A model generated the notes under the pieces. It made no database searches. It saw nothing but the letters and a program-made list of their open reading frames with translations, and had not been told where the DNA came from. 64,000 bases of DNA from an uncultured Methylophilaceae bacterium. Lineage in GTDB: Bacteria; Pseudomonadota; Gammaproteobacteria; Burkholderiales; Methylophilaceae. The stretch covers positions 1 to 64,000 of the forward strand of contig CAILHX010000028.1 of the NCBI GenBank assembly GCA_903834185.1. Reading direction: 5' to 3'. This document shows, piece by piece, positions 8,678 to 19,543 of this stretch (position 1 is its first letter; each line of letters starts with the position of its first letter). A program made the translations under genes and the position numbers.

Positions 8678-11600
8678 ATGTCCCCCACAGAAATATTATT
8701 GCGCGACTTGCTATCGCGTCGCATCCTCATACTGGACGGCGCGATGGGCACCATGATTCAGCAATACAAGCTGACCGAGGCCGACTATCGCGGCGCACGA
8801 TTTGCTGATTTCAAGCCTGAAGATGGCAGCGTCGAGTTCTGCCCCAAAGGCACCGGATGCAGCTGTGGCAAGAACCATGAGCCACCACAAGCAGCTCCTA
8901 CGCGTGAATTATTTGTCAAAGGCAACAACGAGCTGCTCACGCTTACCCAACCGCACGTCATTCAGGAAATACACGAAAGCTATCTGGCTGCGGGTGCAGA
9001 TATTGTGGAAACCAATACTTTTGGCGCAACTAGCGTAGCTCAGGACGATTACCACATGGCGCATCTGGCCTACGAGATGAATGTGGAGGCCGCCCGTATT
9101 GCGCGGATCGCATGCCAAAAATATTCCACCCCGGACAAACCCCGCTTCGTTGCCGGGGCGCTTGGCCCAACACCCAAAACTGCGTCTATTTCACCGGATG
9201 TGAACGACCCGGCTGCGCGTAATGTGACCTTCGACCAGCTCGTTGCAGCCTATCTGGAACAAACGCGTGGCTTGGTAGAAGGCGGTGCGGATATTCTGCT
9301 GGTCGAAACCATTTTTGATACTCTCAATTGCAAGGCCGCTTTGTTTGCCATAGACACCTTCTTTGAAGAAAGTGGCAAACGCCTGCCCATCATGATCTCG
9401 GGCACGGTCACCGATGCTTCCGGCCGTATTCTATCGGGGCAGACGGTCACCGCATTCTGGAATTCGGTACGCCATGCCAAGCCGCTGACTGTGGGCTTGA
9501 ACTGCGCTCTGGGTGCGGCTCTGATGCGGCCTTATGCAGAAGAAATCTCCAGCGCTTCCGACACCTTTATCTGCATTTACCCGAATGCCGGATTGCCCAA
9601 CCCGATGAGCGATACCGGCTTTGATGAGAAGCCAGCTGATACTTCCTCCCTCATCAGGGAGTTTGCCGAAAGCGGTCTGGTGAACATTGCTGGCGGCTGT
9701 TGCGGAACGACACCGCCACATATCAAGGCCATTGCTGAAGCCGTTAGCCAGATTGCGCCACGCAAACCACCGGCTTCTCATCACGTTACTCGGATATCCG
9801 GACTAGAGCCGTTCACCATTGATGAAGACTCACTGTTCGTCAATGTCGGTGAGCGCACCAATGTCACCGGTTCCAAAGCGTTTGCGCGCATGATCCTGAG
9901 CGGCCAATTTGATGAGGCTTTGGCTGTTGCCCGCCAGCAGGTAGAGAACGGTGCCCAGGTCATTGATATCAATATGGATGAAGGCATGCTGGATGCCGTC
10001 GCCTCCATGACCCACTTCCTCAATCTGATTGCATCGGAACCCGACATCGCATGCGTTCCCATCATGATTGACTCATCCAAATGGTCGGTGATCGAAGCAG
10101 GTTTGAAGTGCGTTCAGGGCAAATCCATTGTCAACTCGATTTCAATGAAAGAGGGTGAGCAGGAGTTTCTGCGGCAAGCCAGGCTATGCCGCCGCTACGG
10201 TGCAGCGGTGATTGTCATGGCTTTCGACGAGCAGGGCCAGGCCGATACTTTTGAGCGCAAGATCGATATCTGCAAACGCGCCTATGACCTGCTGGTGGAA
10301 AAGGTCAATTTCCCGCCGGAAGATATCATTTTCGACCCCAATATCTTCGCCATTGCCACAGGCATTGAAGAGCACAACAATTACGCGGTTGATTTCATCA
10401 ACGCCACACGCTGGATTAAAGAAAATCTGCCCTATGCCAAAATCTCCGGCGGTGTTTCCAATGTCAGTTTCAGTTTTCGCGGCAATGACCCTGCCCGCGA
10501 AGCGATCCATACCGTATTCCTGTATCACGCCATTAAAGCAGGCATGACCATGGGTATCGTCAACGCCGGTATGGTAGGTGTATACGACGACCTGCCTGCC
10601 GAACTGCGTGAGCGCGCCGAAGATGTGGTACTCAATCGCCGCCCGGATGCCACCGAACGCATGATAGAGATCGCTGCGACACTGACCGGTAGCGGTAAAA
10701 AGGAAGAAGCTACGCTGGAATGGCGCGGCAGAACAGAAAATCCCGTAGCGGTCGGCAAACGCCTGGCTCATGCCATGGTGCATGGCATCACGGACTTTAT
10801 TGTCGAGGATACTGAAGAAGCACGCCTGCAAGTGCTGAACAATGGCGGCCGCCCCATTAATGTGATTGAAGGTCCATTGATGGATGGCATGAATATAGTG
10901 GGCGACCTGTTCGGGCAAGGCAAGATGTTCCTGCCGCAAGTAGTCAAATCGGCACGGGTAATGAAACAGGCAGTGGCACATCTGATCCCCTTCATTGAAG
11001 AAGAAAAACTGCTGGAAGAGCAACGTACCGGTTTCAAAGCCAAAGCAAAAGGCAAGATCGTGATCGCCACAGTGAAGGGCGATGTGCACGATATCGGTAA
11101 AAATATCGTGTCTGTGGTGCTGCAATGTAACAACTTCGAAGTGGTGAACATGGGTGTCATGGTGCCAACTTCAGAGATTCTGGCGATGGCCAAAGCCGAG
11201 AATGCCGACATCATCGGCTTGTCGGGCCTGATCACACCCTCACTGGAAGAAATGGCGCATGTGGCCAGAGAGATGCAGCGAGATCCTTATTTTTCAGGCT
11301 TGAAAACTCCTTTACTCATTGGCGGTGCGACCACATCCCGCGCCCATACGGCGGTAAAAATCGCGCCTCATTATTCGGGACCTGTGGTTTATGTGCCGGA
11401 TGCTTCACGTTCGGTGGCGGTGATGCAGTCTCTACTCACGCCGGAACAGCGAGATGCGTACATCGCCGAAGTGGCGAACGACTACGAAAAAGCTCGAACT
11501 CAGCACGCCAACAAAAAAGGTACGCCGATGTTGAGTATCGCAGCAGCACGTGCAAACAAGGTCAAATTGCAATTCACCGGTCAATTCGCACCGGTCAAAC

Positions 11601-12508
11601 CCAAGTTTATCGGGCGACGCGTACTGAGTAACATAGACCTCATCTCCATTTCCCAATATATCGACTGGGCACCATTCTTTCAGACATGGGACCTGGCAGG
11701 CGCATATCCGGCGATACTGACAGATGAATTGGTAGGCGAATCTGCCACCAGAGTATTCAATGACGCGCGCAAGATGCTCAAGCAAATCATCGATGGACGC
11801 TGGTTCACGGCCAACGGCGTTGTGGCCCTGTTACCAGCGAATAGCGTGCGCGATGACGATATCGAAATATATAGCGATGAGACACGCTCTCATGTTGCTT
11901 TCACTTATTACGGCATGCGCCAACAGGCCGAAAAGCCCGTCATTGATGGCGTTGCCAAACCTAACCAGTGTCTGGCTGACTTTATCGCGCCCAAAGGCAT
12001 CCCGGACTACATCGGACTGTTTGCCGTCACCAGCGGTATCGGCATAGAAAAACAGCTGCAAAAATTTGAAGCTGCAAACGATGATTACAACAGCATCATG
12101 CTCAAGGCTCTGGCAGACCGTCTGGCCGAAGCATTTGCCGAGTACCTGCATCAGCGCGTACGCACCGATTTCTGGGGCTATGCTGCCAACGAAGACTTGA
12201 GCACCGAGGCCATGATCAAGGAGCAGTATCAGGGCATACGCCCGGCTCCAGGTTACCCGGCATGTCCCGATCATACTGTCAAAGCTGATCTGTTCAAGGT
12301 GCTGGGATGTGATGAAATAGGCATGACGCTCACAGAATCTTTTGCCATGCTGCCTGCGGCATCGGTTTCAGGGTTCTACTTTGCCCATGCCAACGCCAAA
12401 TATTTCAGTGTTGACAAGATAGGCAAGGACCAGTTGGCGGATATGGCTGAACGACGGAGCCTGCCCCAAGACTATCTGGAACGCTGGCTGGCTCCTAATC
12501 TGGAGTAG
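8678..12508 (+). CDS. metH: Cobalamin-dependent methionine synthase
   Basis: A 1276-aa cytoplasmic enzyme that moves a methyl group from methyl-tetrahydrofolate to homocysteine using cobalamin. Domains in order: homocysteine-binding with zinc site [10 protein letters not shown]; pterin-binding ([21 protein letters not shown]); B12-binding with [11 protein letters not shown] (the His ligand of cobalt); and the SAM-binding activation domain ([13 protein letters not shown]). An in-frame upstream ATG at 8627 lies inside the previous gene; the ATG at 8678 is preceded by GAAACGAAG and fits the family start. Residues about 46-80 are an extra Cys-rich insert (Cys55, Cys61, Cys63, His67) absent from the E. 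coli enzyme as I remember it. No cobalamin riboswitch fits in the 17-bp gap upstream. Confidence 0.97.
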   Translation: MSPTEILLRDLLSRRILILDGAMGTMIQQYKLTEADYRGARFADFKPEDGSVEFCPKGTGCSCGKNHEPPQAAPTRELFVKGNNELLTLTQPHVIQEIHESYLAAGADIVETNTFGATSVAQDDYHMAHLAYEMNVEAARIARIACQKYSTPDKPRFVAGALGPTPKTASISPDVNDPAARNVTFDQLVAAYLEQTRGLVEGGADILLVETIFDTLNCKAALFAIDTFFEESGKRLPIMISGTVTDASGRILSGQTVTAFWNSVRHAKPLTVGLNCALGAALMRPYAEEISSASDTFICIYPNAGLPNPMSDTGFDEKPADTSSLIREFAESGLVNIAGGCCGTTPPHIKAIAEAVSQIAPRKPPASHHVTRISGLEPFTIDEDSLFVNVGERTNVTGSKAFARMILSGQFDEALAVARQQVENGAQVIDINMDEGMLDAVASMTHFLNLIASEPDIACVPIMIDSSKWSVIEAGLKCVQGKSIVNSISMKEGEQEFLRQARLCRRYGAAVIVMAFDEQGQADTFERKIDICKRAYDLLVEKVNFPPEDIIFDPNIFAIATGIEEHNNYAVDFINATRWIKENLPYAKISGGVSNVSFSFRGNDPAREAIHTVFLYHAIKAGMTMGIVNAGMVGVYDDLPAELRERAEDVVLNRRPDATERMIEIAATLTGSGKKEEATLEWRGRTENPVAVGKRLAHAMVHGITDFIVEDTEEARLQVLNNGGRPINVIEGPLMDGMNIVGDLFGQGKMFLPQVVKSARVMKQAVAHLIPFIEEEKLLEEQRTGFKAKAKGKIVIATVKGDVHDIGKNIVSVVLQCNNFEVVNMGVMVPTSEILAMAKAENADIIGLSGLITPSLEEMAHVAREMQRDPYFSGLKTPLLIGGATTSRAHTAVKIAPHYSGPVVYVPDASRSVAVMQSLLTPEQRDAYIAEVANDYEKARTQHANKKGTPMLSIAAARANKVKLQFTGQFAPVKPKFIGRRVLSNIDLISISQYIDWAPFFQTWDLAGAYPAILTDELVGESATRVFNDARKMLKQIIDGRWFTANGVVALLPANSVRDDDIEIYSDETRSHVAFTYYGMRQQAEKPVIDGVAKPNQCLADFIAPKGIPDYIGLFAVTSGIGIEKQLQKFEAANDDYNSIMLKALADRLAEAFAEYLHQRVRTDFWGYAANEDLSTEAMIKEQYQGIRPAPGYPACPDHTVKADLFKVLGCDEIGMTLTESFAMLPAASVSGFYFAHANAKYFSVDKIGKDQLADMAERRSLPQDYLERWLAPNLE

Positions 12509-12524
12509 GCATATAAAATCAGCC

Positions 12525-13388
12525 ATGTCGCAAATCGTTTATCTCAATGGTAAGTTTCTGCCGATAGAGCAAGCTTTTATCCCGGTGCTGGATCGCGGCT
12601 TTATTTTTGGTGATGGGGTATATGAGGTCATTCCCGTATATTCGCGCCATCCTTTCAGGCTGGCGGAACACCTGAAGCGCCTGCAAGGCAGCCTGAATAG
12701 CATTCGTCTGGACAATCCTTATTCCAATGCAGAATGGACGAAGCTGATCAGAGAGTTGGTCACGCGCAATGAAAGCGAAGATCAATCCATCTACATGCAT
12801 ATCACGCGTGGTGTTGCGCCACGCGACCATGCTTTTCCCAAGAACACGCCGCCCACTGTGTTCATGATGAGCAATCCTTTGGTGACTTCGACGCAGGCAC
12901 AGTGCGAAGCCGGCATCAAGGCCATCAGTGCGGCAGATAACCGCTGGGACCGCTGCGATATCAAGGCCATCGCCTTGCTGCCCAATGTATTGATGCGTCA
13001 ACTGGCAATAGACGCAGGTGCAGTGGAAACAGTGATGTTTCGTGACGGAATTCTCACTGAAGGTGCAGCCAGCAATATTTTTGCAGTGGAACGCGGCTGT
13101 ATTCTGGCACCGCCCAAAGATAACCATTTATTGCCCGGTATCACCTATGACTTGATAGTTGAACTTGCCGAAGCGCATGACATCACCGTGGAAATAGGTA
13201 GTTTCACTGAAACCAGAATACGCGCAGCGGATGAGCTATGGCTTACCTCTTCCACCAAAGAAATAATGCCTATCATTGAATTGGATGGAAAAATGGTTGG
13301 GAATGGTAAATCAGGCCCCATATTCCGAATCATGTACACCCTATATCAGGATTACAAACAACGCGTGATGCGTCAGGCACAATCATGA
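12525..13388 (+). CDS. dat: D-amino acid aminotransferase (class IV PLP)
   Basis: A 287-aa fold-type IV PLP transaminase. Lys147 in DIKAIALLPN is the expected Schiff-base lysine; Glu179 in TEGAASNIF and the N-terminal DRGFIFGDGVYEV are family signatures. This subgroup makes D-glutamate or D-alanine; branched-chain aminotransferases are the main alternative, but length and motifs favour D-amino acid transaminase. It starts 16 bp after metH and its stop overlaps the DUF493 start (ATGA). The place beside DUF493 and lipB is common in betaproteobacteria. Confidence 0.88.
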   Translation: MSQIVYLNGKFLPIEQAFIPVLDRGFIFGDGVYEVIPVYSRHPFRLAEHLKRLQGSLNSIRLDNPYSNAEWTKLIRELVTRNESEDQSIYMHITRGVAPRDHAFPKNTPPTVFMMSNPLVTSTQAQCEAGIKAISAADNRWDRCDIKAIALLPNVLMRQLAIDAGAVETVMFRDGILTEGAASNIFAVERGCILAPPKDNHLLPGITYDLIVELAEAHDITVEIGSFTETRIRAADELWLTSSTKEIMPIIELDGKMVGNGKSGPIFRIMYTLYQDYKQRVMRQAQS

Positions 13389-13675
13389 CTAAAATCATTA
13401 CCGACACTGTTGAAGAACGGGAAACCCTGCTGGAATTCCCTTGCGACTTTCCTCTGAAAATCGTGGGCGAAGCGCAAGTTGAATTTATGCAGGTGGTGCA
13501 AGATATCGTGATGCGTCATGCCCCGGATTTCAATCAGGATACCATCACTCAAAAAGTCAGTTCTGGTGGTAAATATGTCAGTTTGACCTGCACGATCAAT
13601 GCCACCACAAAACCTCAACTGGATGATTTATATCGTGAATTGTCCGCTCACCCTATGGTACGTATGGTGTTGTGA
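13385..13675 (+). CDS. DUF493 (YbeD-like) protein
   Basis: A 96-aa small alpha/beta protein of the DUF493/YbeD family: [17 protein letters not shown] near the start, [16 protein letters not shown] in the middle and the terminal [11 protein letters not shown]. Its biochemical role is unknown, but it is commonly found directly upstream of lipB. Here it is sandwiched by 4-nt overlaps: its ATG overlaps the dat stop and its TGA overlaps the GTG start of lipB, so the three are probably translationally coupled. Confidence 0.9.
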   Translation: MTKIITDTVEERETLLEFPCDFPLKIVGEAQVEFMQVVQDIVMRHAPDFNQDTITQKVSSGGKYVSLTCTINATTKPQLDDLYRELSAHPMVRMVL

Positions 13676-14268
13676 GTATCGTCGTCAAACGGCTGGGCCT
13701 GACCGACTATCAAGCCACCTGCAATGCCATGCTAAGTTTTACCGCAAACCGCGACGATGCTACTCTGGATCAACTGTGGCTCACCGAACATCCCCCGGTG
13801 TATACACTCGGTTTAAACAAAAAAGGCGTCAAACTGCCATTAAGAGACGATATTCCTGTCGTGCAAACCGACCGTGGTGGCAAAATCACTTATCATGGGC
13901 CCGGGCAAATGATCGTGTACTTTTTGCTGGACCTCAAACGCCGCGGGTTCAATGTTAGGCAACTGGTGAGCCGGATGGAAGATGCGGTAATCGCCGTGCT
14001 GGAAGAAGATCATATCGGGGCCATCGCACGCAGCGACGCCCCTGGCGTATACGTAGCAGAACGCAAGATCGCATCGCTGGGATTGCGACTTAAAAACGGC
14101 TGCTGTTATCATGGCCTGAGCCTCAATGTAGACATGGATTTGTCGCCGTTCTACGCCATAGATCCTTGCGGTTTTCAAGGCATGAAAGTCACCCAAATGC
14201 GCGATTTGGCAGCGACTACCGACAGCGATAAGCTGGCAACCCGCTTGCTGCAACACCTGGCACTTTGA
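13672..14268 (+). CDS. lipB: Octanoyl-[ACP]:protein octanoyltransferase
   Basis: A 198-aa enzyme that transfers octanoate from acyl carrier protein to lipoyl domains, the first step of lipoate synthesis. Signature [14 protein letters not shown] (about 67-79), catalytic Lys132 in [11 protein letters not shown] and catalytic Cys166 in [13 protein letters not shown] are all present. The GTG start overlaps the DUF493 stop. lipA, its usual partner, does not follow; rpe does, after 68 bp, so lipA must lie elsewhere. Confidence 0.95.
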   Translation: MSIVVKRLGLTDYQATCNAMLSFTANRDDATLDQLWLTEHPPVYTLGLNKKGVKLPLRDDIPVVQTDRGGKITYHGPGQMIVYFLLDLKRRGFNVRQLVSRMEDAVIAVLEEDHIGAIARSDAPGVYVAERKIASLGLRLKNGCCYHGLSLNVDMDLSPFYAIDPCGFQGMKVTQMRDLAATTDSDKLATRLLQHLAL

Positions 14269-14336
14269 CTAAACTATGTTTTACAGTCCAATTATGGTTA
14301 AAATAGCCACTTTTGAAGCTTTGTTGAGGATTTAGC

Positions 14337-15035
14337 ATGGGTAAACAGTTTCGTATCGCTCCCAGTATTCTTTCTGCCAATTTCGCCACGCTGGGTCTGG
14401 AAGTCACTAACGCAATCGCTTCAGGCGCCGACATCGTTCACTTTGATGTCATGGACAACCATTTTGTACCTAATCTGACCATAGGCCCTCTGGTATGCGA
14501 GGCATTGCGTCCGGTCACCGATGCCATCATTGATGTGCACCTGATGGTAAAACCCGTGGATCGTATTATCCCCGACTTCGCCAAAGCTGGTGCCAACATC
14601 ATCACTTTTCACCCCGAAGGTTCCGACCATATAGACCGCACCCTGGCGCTGATCAAGGATAACGGCTGCAAGGCAGGATTGGTGTTCAACCCTGCCACGC
14701 CGCTGGATTACATGGATTATGTGATGGACAAGATAGACATGATTTTGTTAATGTCGGTAAATCCGGGTTTTGGCGGGCAAAAATTCATTCCCGAAGCACT
14801 TAAAAAACTACGTCTGGCGCGCGCCAAAATCGACGCTTATACTGCCGAGACCGGGCGTGAAATATGGTTGGAGATTGACGGCGGCGTAAATGTCGCTAAT
14901 ATTGCTGATATTGCCCGTGCTGGAGCTGATACTTTTGTTGCTGGTTCTGCCTTGTTTGGCGCCGGCAAAGATAGCGATCCGCACCGTTATGATTCCATTA
15001 TAGGCGCCCTGCGTGCCGAACTAGGAAAGGTCTAA
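14337..15035 (+). CDS. rpe: Ribulose-phosphate 3-epimerase
   Basis: A 232-aa TIM-barrel enzyme interconverting ribulose 5-phosphate and xylulose 5-phosphate in the pentose phosphate/Calvin pathways. It has [13 protein letters not shown] at the start, the metal-site segments [16 protein letters not shown] and VHLMVKP, the phosphate loop [15 protein letters not shown], and EIDGGVN near the end. The start is preceded by GAGGATTTAGC, a good ribosome site. It begins a unit with the small lipoprotein and gph; in many betaproteobacteria rpe-gph-trpE are adjacent in this way. Confidence 0.96.
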   Translation: MGKQFRIAPSILSANFATLGLEVTNAIASGADIVHFDVMDNHFVPNLTIGPLVCEALRPVTDAIIDVHLMVKPVDRIIPDFAKAGANIITFHPEGSDHIDRTLALIKDNGCKAGLVFNPATPLDYMDYVMDKIDMILLMSVNPGFGGQKFIPEALKKLRLARAKIDAYTAETGREIWLEIDGGVNVANIADIARAGADTFVAGSALFGAGKDSDPHRYDSIIGALRAELGKV

Positions 15036-15371
15036 ATGATGCGCATACTTGTACTTTTATTGGCAGCTCTGATGCTCAACGGTTGCGATAAGTTAGCCGG
15101 TTTGATCGATAGTAAAGTGGCTGACGCACAGGCGATAGGAGCGGCTTGCCGACTGGCGCAGAAACAGCCTAGCGTTTGCATGGCGGAAAACCCCAAGCAA
15201 TCACCGGCACGCATACTCTCCGGCTGGCAAAAGACCGATGATGACATCAAGAATGGCACAGTTGACCCCAGTATGAGCAATGCCGTAAGAAAAGACGACG
15301 AAGACAGTAAAGACGACGACAGCAAGGATAGTAAAGACAGCAAAAGCAGCAAAAACGACAAAGACGAATAA
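15036..15371 (+). CDS. Small lipoprotein with Asp/Ser/Lys-rich tail
   Basis: A 111-aa predicted lipoprotein of unknown function. The first 18 residues form a signal peptide ending in lipobox LNGC (Cys17 or 18, depending on which of two adjacent ATGs is used). The middle contains a Cys pair (Cys41 and Cys51 approximately) around AQAIGAACRLAQKQPSVCM. The last 25 or so residues are a low-complexity run of Asp, Lys and Ser repeats. It starts directly after the rpe stop, so it is in the rpe-gph unit. No family was recognised. Confidence 0.7.
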   Translation: MMRILVLLLAALMLNGCDKLAGLIDSKVADAQAIGAACRLAQKQPSVCMAENPKQSPARILSGWQKTDDDIKNGTVDPSMSNAVRKDDEDSKDDDSKDSKDSKSSKNDKDE

Positions 15372-15379
15372 TCACCCAG

Positions 15380-16072
15380 ATGAAGCCTAGCATCCCGCTC
15401 CCTCTGGCAGTGGAAGCGGTGGTGATAGACCTTGACGGCACACTGCTTCACACCGCGCCAGATCTCGCCGAAGCCGCCAACCGCATGTTGGCGGAATTGC
15501 AGCAACCTCCCATCGCTGAAACATTAATCACTACATTCGTCGGTAATGGTGTGTCGCGACTGATCAAGCGCGTACTTACCCGCGACATGGATGGTGAACC
15601 CGATGCTGCCGCCTTTGCCCGCACTCAACCCATCTACGAAAAACATTATGCCGAAGTAGTCAGCCGCAGCAGCCGTCCATACCCGGACGTGGTTGCAGGC
15701 CTGGAGGCATTGAAGAAAACCGGTTACCGTCTGGCCTGCATCACCAACAAGTCAGAAAAATTCACCATTCCGCTGCTCAAAGCTACCGGCTTATATGATT
15801 ATTTTGAACTGGTACTCTCAGGCGACAGCCTGCCCAGACGCAAACCCGATCCACTGCCCTTGCTGCATGCCTGTGAAAAATTCGGCATCACGCCTGATAA
15901 AATGCTGCTGATCGGTGACTCGTTGAACGATACCCAAGCTGCGCGCGCCGCCGGATGTCATGTGTTTTGCGTGCCTTACGGCTATAATCGTGGTACAGAT
16001 GTACGCGATCTTGACCCTGATGCAGTTGTCGAGAGCATTTTGAAGGCTAGTACCCTCATAACAAAAGCATGA
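15380..16072 (+). CDS. gph: Phosphoglycolate phosphatase
   Basis: A 230-aa HAD-superfamily phosphatase, removing phosphate from 2-phosphoglycolate. HAD motif I is VVIDLDGTLLHT near residue 16, motif II ACITNKSEKF, motif III K in RRKPDPLPLLH, and motif IV LLIGDSLNDTQAARAAG. Length and the rpe-gph-trpE order agree with Gph. Its stop lies just before the trp leader peptide, so part of the trpE transcript may come through this gene. Confidence 0.93.
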   Translation: MKPSIPLPLAVEAVVIDLDGTLLHTAPDLAEAANRMLAELQQPPIAETLITTFVGNGVSRLIKRVLTRDMDGEPDAAAFARTQPIYEKHYAEVVSRSSRPYPDVVAGLEALKKTGYRLACITNKSEKFTIPLLKATGLYDYFELVLSGDSLPRRKPDPLPLLHACEKFGITPDKMLLIGDSLNDTQAARAAGCHVFCVPYGYNRGTDVRDLDPDAVVESILKASTLITKA

Positions 16073-16077
16073 ACCTG

Positions 16078-16119
16078 ATGAATATACCTTTGAATTTGAG
16101 TAAGCGATGGTGGTGCTGA
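16078..16119 (+). CDS. trpL: trp leader peptide (tandem Trp codons)
   Basis: A 13-codon reading frame reads MNIPLNLSKRWWC and stops 50 nt before trpE. Two adjacent Trp codons right at the end, followed by a hairpin and U-run, are the hallmark of an attenuation leader where ribosome stalling at Trp codons senses tryptophan-tRNA. Its Shine-Dalgarno is poor, and the frame begins 6 nt after the gph stop, so it may be reinitiated from gph. The call rests on position and Trp content, not on homology. Confidence 0.75.
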   Translation: MNIPLNLSKRWWC

Positions 16120-16144
16120 GACCCTTACAGCACAGGTATTTTTT
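16113..16144 (+). terminator. trpE attenuator hairpin
   Basis: GTGCTG (16113-16118) can pair with CAGCAC (16128-16133), followed by AGGTATTTTTT, a Rho-independent terminator shape. Its 5' arm overlaps the end of the Trp-Trp leader frame. Competing pairings exist: GTAAG (16100-16104) with CTTAC (16124-16128), TGAGTAA (16097-16103) with TTACTCA (16143-16149), and ATACCT with AGGTAT. Which one is the antiterminator cannot be settled by eye. Confidence 0.6.
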
Positions 16145-16169
16145 ACTCATTTAATCATTAAGGACTTTC

Positions 16170-17648
16170 ATGCTGCGCTCTATTACTCAACAGCAGTTCG
16201 ACGAACTTGCCAAGCAAGGTTACAACCGTATTCCACTTGTGGCCGAGACTTTTGCAGATCTCGATACGCCACTATCGCTATACCTCAAACTCGCCAATAA
16301 ACCCTACTCCTACTTATTGGAATCAGTGCAAGGCGGTGAACGTTTCGGACGTTACTCATTCATCGGTCTTCCTGCCAGCACCCGTATCCAGGCTTATGGC
16401 TCTCGGATACAAGTGATCAAAGATTCCAGGCTCGTTGAAACACATGACGACAAGAATCCTCTGGACTTCATTAAACACTACCAGGCGCAATTCAAAGCTG
16501 CACCGCTGGAAGGCTTACCTCGATTTACCGGTGGTCTGGCGGGTTATTTCGGCTATGAGACGGTGCGCTATATCGAACATAAACTGACACATACCCAAAA
16601 ACCGGATGTACTCGGCACGCCGGATATCCTGCTACTGCTTACCGAAGAGCTTGCGGTGATTGATAACCTATCGGGACGGCTGACTTTTATTGTGCACGCG
16701 GATCCGGCAGAACCGGGCGCGTATGCGCAGGCACAATCCAGGCTGCAGGAGTTGGTAAAAACAATACGCCAGCCGGCACAGATTCCCGATGCGCCTGCCA
16801 TGAAGCCGGTGACTGCGGCATCCGAGTTCGGCGAAGCGGGCTTCAAAGCTGCGGTAGAGAAAGCCAAGCGATACATCTTTGATGGCGACATCATGCAGGT
16901 CGTACTGTCGCAGCGCATGTCGCAACCATTCACTGCTTCGCCGCTGTCGCTATATCGCGCCTTGCGCAGCCTGAACCCTTCGCCCTATATGTTCTATTAC
17001 GACATGGACGACCATCATGTGGTGGGGGCTTCGCCGGAGATTCTGGTGCGTCTGGAAAACGACATAGTCACCTCACGCCCGATCGCCGGTACCCGTCCGC
17101 GCGGAAAAACGCGCGAACAGGACATCGCGCTGGCGGAAGAACTGCTGGCCGACCCCAAGGAATGTGCGGAACACGTCATGCTGATTGACCTGGGGCGCAA
17201 CGACGTAGGCCGGGTGGCGGCAGAAAGCAGCGTCGCACTCACCGACAAAATGATCATCGAGCGCTATTCTCACGTCATGCATATCGTCTCCAATGTTGAA
17301 GGCAAGCTCAAGCCGGGGCTGGATGCCATTGATGTACTCAAGGCCACCTTCCCTGCCGGTACCGTATCCGGTGCCGCCAAGGTCAGGGCAATGGAGATCA
17401 TAGACGAGCTGGAACCCAGCAAACGCGGCATCTATGCAGGTGCAGTGGGCTATCTCGGATTCAACGGCGACATGGATCTGGCCATCGCCATCCGTACCGG
17501 TGTGGTCAAGGATCAGATGCTGTATGTGCAAGCAGGAGCAGGCATCGTGGCGGACTCTGTACCGGAAAGCGAATGGATAGAAACATGTAATAAAGCCAAA
17601 GCGGTGCTAAGGGCGGCGGAGATGGTGCTGGATGGGCTGGATGATTAA
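16170..17648 (+). CDS. trpE: Anthranilate synthase component I
   Basis: A 492-aa chorismate-binding enzyme that makes anthranilate with the TrpG glutamine amidotransferase in tryptophan synthesis. It has the N-terminal [18 protein letters not shown] (tryptophan feedback site region), [12 protein letters not shown], the chorismate-binding block [26 protein letters not shown] and [28 protein letters not shown] precedes the ATG. It is followed by the convergent pyrC rather than trpG-trpD-trpC, so trpE stands alone here. Control by the leader peptide upstream is likely. Confidence 0.97.
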   Translation: MLRSITQQQFDELAKQGYNRIPLVAETFADLDTPLSLYLKLANKPYSYLLESVQGGERFGRYSFIGLPASTRIQAYGSRIQVIKDSRLVETHDDKNPLDFIKHYQAQFKAAPLEGLPRFTGGLAGYFGYETVRYIEHKLTHTQKPDVLGTPDILLLLTEELAVIDNLSGRLTFIVHADPAEPGAYAQAQSRLQELVKTIRQPAQIPDAPAMKPVTAASEFGEAGFKAAVEKAKRYIFDGDIMQVVLSQRMSQPFTASPLSLYRALRSLNPSPYMFYYDMDDHHVVGASPEILVRLENDIVTSRPIAGTRPRGKTREQDIALAEELLADPKECAEHVMLIDLGRNDVGRVAAESSVALTDKMIIERYSHVMHIVSNVEGKLKPGLDAIDVLKATFPAGTVSGAAKVRAMEIIDELEPSKRGIYAGAVGYLGFNGDMDLAIAIRTGVVKDQMLYVQAGAGIVADSVPESEWIETCNKAKAVLRAAEMVLDGLDD

Positions 17649-17657
17649 TGCGGCAGC

Positions 17658-18689
17658 TTAGCCTAATTGCCAGTTAACAATCTGCCCCGCTCTTAGCGGC
17701 ACAAGCTCTTCTCCACCAAATTTCAGCGTTTCCGGCACCGTCCAGCTTTGCTTAGCCAATGTGATTTGGTCTGTGTTACGCGGCAAACCGTAAAAATCCG
17801 CCCCGTAAAAACTGGCAAAAGCTTCCAGCTTATCCAATTTCCCTGCTGCTTCAAAAGCTTCTGCATAAAGCTCTATCGCTGCATGGGCGGTGTACATCCC
17901 CGCGCAACCACAGGCAGACTCTTTGGATGATCTGGAATGCGGGGCGCTGTCGGTGCCGAGGAAGAACTTGGGATTGCCGGAAGTGGCTGCGGCGACCAGT
18001 GCTTTTCTATGGCTTTCGCGCTTAAGCACAGGCAGGCAGTAGTGATGCGGACGTATGCCTCCAGCAAACATGGCGTTGCGGTTCATGAGTAGATGATGTG
18101 CAGTGACCGTCGCAGCGATATTAGCGGCTGCAGCGGTGACGAAATCCACAGCATTTTTGGTGGTGATATGTTCAAACACGATCTTCAGCGCAAGAAATTT
18201 CCGCGCCAGCGGTAGCATGTGGCGCTCTATGAATACTGCTTCGCGGTCGAATACATCGATATCGGGATCGGTGACTTCAGCATGTACCAGCAACGGTAAG
18301 CCCTGTTTTTGCATGGCTTCCAGCACCGCATCGCATTTTGCCAAATCGCTTACTCCGGCATCGGAGTTAGTGGTCGCCCCCGCCGGATAAAGTTTTACGC
18401 CATGCACCACACCGCTTTGTTTCGCCTTGGTGATCTCCGCAGGCGATGTGTTATCGGTCAGGTATAGCGTCATCAGTGGTTCGAAACGCATACCCTGCGG
18501 CAGCACAGCCAGAATGCGGTCGCGATAGGCGATGGCTTGTTCTGTGGTAGTGACGGGCGGCTGGAGGTTAGGCATGACGATAGCGCGCGCGAACTGTTTT
18601 GCAGTATGCGGCAACACATCGCGCAGCATGTCGCCGTCTCTCAAATGCAGGTGCCAGTCATCGGGACGGGTTATGGTGAGTTGTGTCAT
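17658..18689 (-). CDS. pyrC: Dihydroorotase
   Basis: A 343-aa zinc amidohydrolase of the class II (E. coli-like) type, closing carbamoyl-aspartate to dihydroorotate in pyrimidine synthesis. Metal ligands His13 and His15 are in [27 protein letters not shown] contains the carboxylated lysine (near residue 98); HAEVTD, EHITT and FLGTDSAPH carry further ligands. Its ATG overlaps the rsmI stop by 4 nt, so both are in one leftward unit. It ends 10 bp from the convergent trpE stop. Confidence 0.96.
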   Translation of the reverse strand: MTQLTITRPDDWHLHLRDGDMLRDVLPHTAKQFARAIVMPNLQPPVTTTEQAIAYRDRILAVLPQGMRFEPLMTLYLTDNTSPAEITKAKQSGVVHGVKLYPAGATTNSDAGVSDLAKCDAVLEAMQKQGLPLLVHAEVTDPDIDVFDREAVFIERHMLPLARKFLALKIVFEHITTKNAVDFVTAAAANIAATVTAHHLLMNRNAMFAGGIRPHHYCLPVLKRESHRKALVAAATSGNPKFFLGTDSAPHSRSSKESACGCAGMYTAHAAIELYAEAFEAAGKLDKLEAFASFYGADFYGLPRNTDQITLAKQSWTVPETLKFGGEELVPLRAGQIVNWQLG

Positions 18690-19543
18690 GTGGGCTTCAT
18701 GGTCAGTGCAAGTTGGTAAAGGGCGTTCTTTTTTGCCCCACTGATATCTGCCGCCAATTTTACCGCTTGTTTGAGCGGAAGTTCACTCAACAATATCTGC
18801 AGGGTACGCCGGGCATCCTCACTGATCTCCTGTTCTTCTGCTGATGTAGCGCCTTCTACCAGCAATACAAATTCACCGCGTTGTTGATTGGGGTCGTTTT
18901 GCAGCCAAGCCAGCGCTTCACCCAGTTTGCAGTGATGTATGGTCTCAAAGGTCTTGGTCAGCTCGCGGGCGAAAGTGATATTGCGCTGGCTGCCTAATAC
19001 CGTAATCAGGTCTGCCACGCTTTCCAGTACCCGATGTGGCGCTTCGTAGAATACGAGTGTCACCGGGACATCCTTGAGTGTCTCGAGTGCCTGTTTGCGA
19101 TGGGCACTTTTGGCTGGAAGAAAACCGATGAATAGAAATCTGGGCATCAGCAGGCCGGAAGCCGACAAAGCGGTAATGGCTGCATTGGCACCGGGGATAG
19201 GTACCACACGGATACCGGCTTGATGCGCCAGATTCACCAGCAGTGCACCGGGGTCTGAAATGGCAGGAGTCCCGGCATCCGAGATCAACGCCACTGATTG
19301 CCCTGCTTTGCATTGCGCGATCAGTTTTTCGCCCGCAGTACGCTCATTATGTTCGTGCAGGGGAGTGAGTTTGCTCTGGATACCGAAGTGACCGAGCAAA
19401 GTAGCGCTGTGGCGCGTATCTTCAGCAGCGATGACATCCACGGCCTTGAGTACCTCCAGCGCACGCAAAGTCATGTCCTGCAGATTTCCAATCGGCGTGG
19501 CAACCACATATAATGTGCCAACATGATCAAATGGCTGATTCAA
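18686..19543 (-). CDS. rsmI: 16S rRNA (cytidine1402-2'-O)-methyltransferase
   Basis: A 285-aa tetrapyrrole-methylase-fold rRNA methyltransferase. [20 protein letters not shown] at the N-terminus, [26 protein letters not shown] and FYEAPHR are family marks. The start appears to be TTG at 19543, preceded on the minus strand by GAGAGATAATGAAACG; no in-frame ATG exists before the conserved start region. The first 21 nt overlap the divergent lpoA coding start, so the two genes share their initiation regions. Confidence 0.93.
   Translation of the reverse strand: MNQPFDHVGTLYVVATPIGNLQDMTLRALEVLKAVDVIAAEDTRHSATLLGHFGIQSKLTPLHEHNERTAGEKLIAQCKAGQSVALISDAGTPAISDPGALLVNLAHQAGIRVVPIPGANAAITALSASGLLMPRFLFIGFLPAKSAHRKQALETLKDVPVTLVFYEAPHRVLESVADLITVLGSQRNITFARELTKTFETIHHCKLGEALAWLQNDPNQQRGEFVLLVEGATSAEEQEISEDARRTLQILLSELPLKQAVKLAADISGAKKNALYQLALTMKPT

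Noticed and set aside
10184-11125. Long minus-strand reading frame (313 codons) opposite metH
   Set aside because: It lies entirely antisense to highly conserved metH domains, has no ribosome site, and its translation is rich in His/Phe/Gln as expected of a shadow frame.
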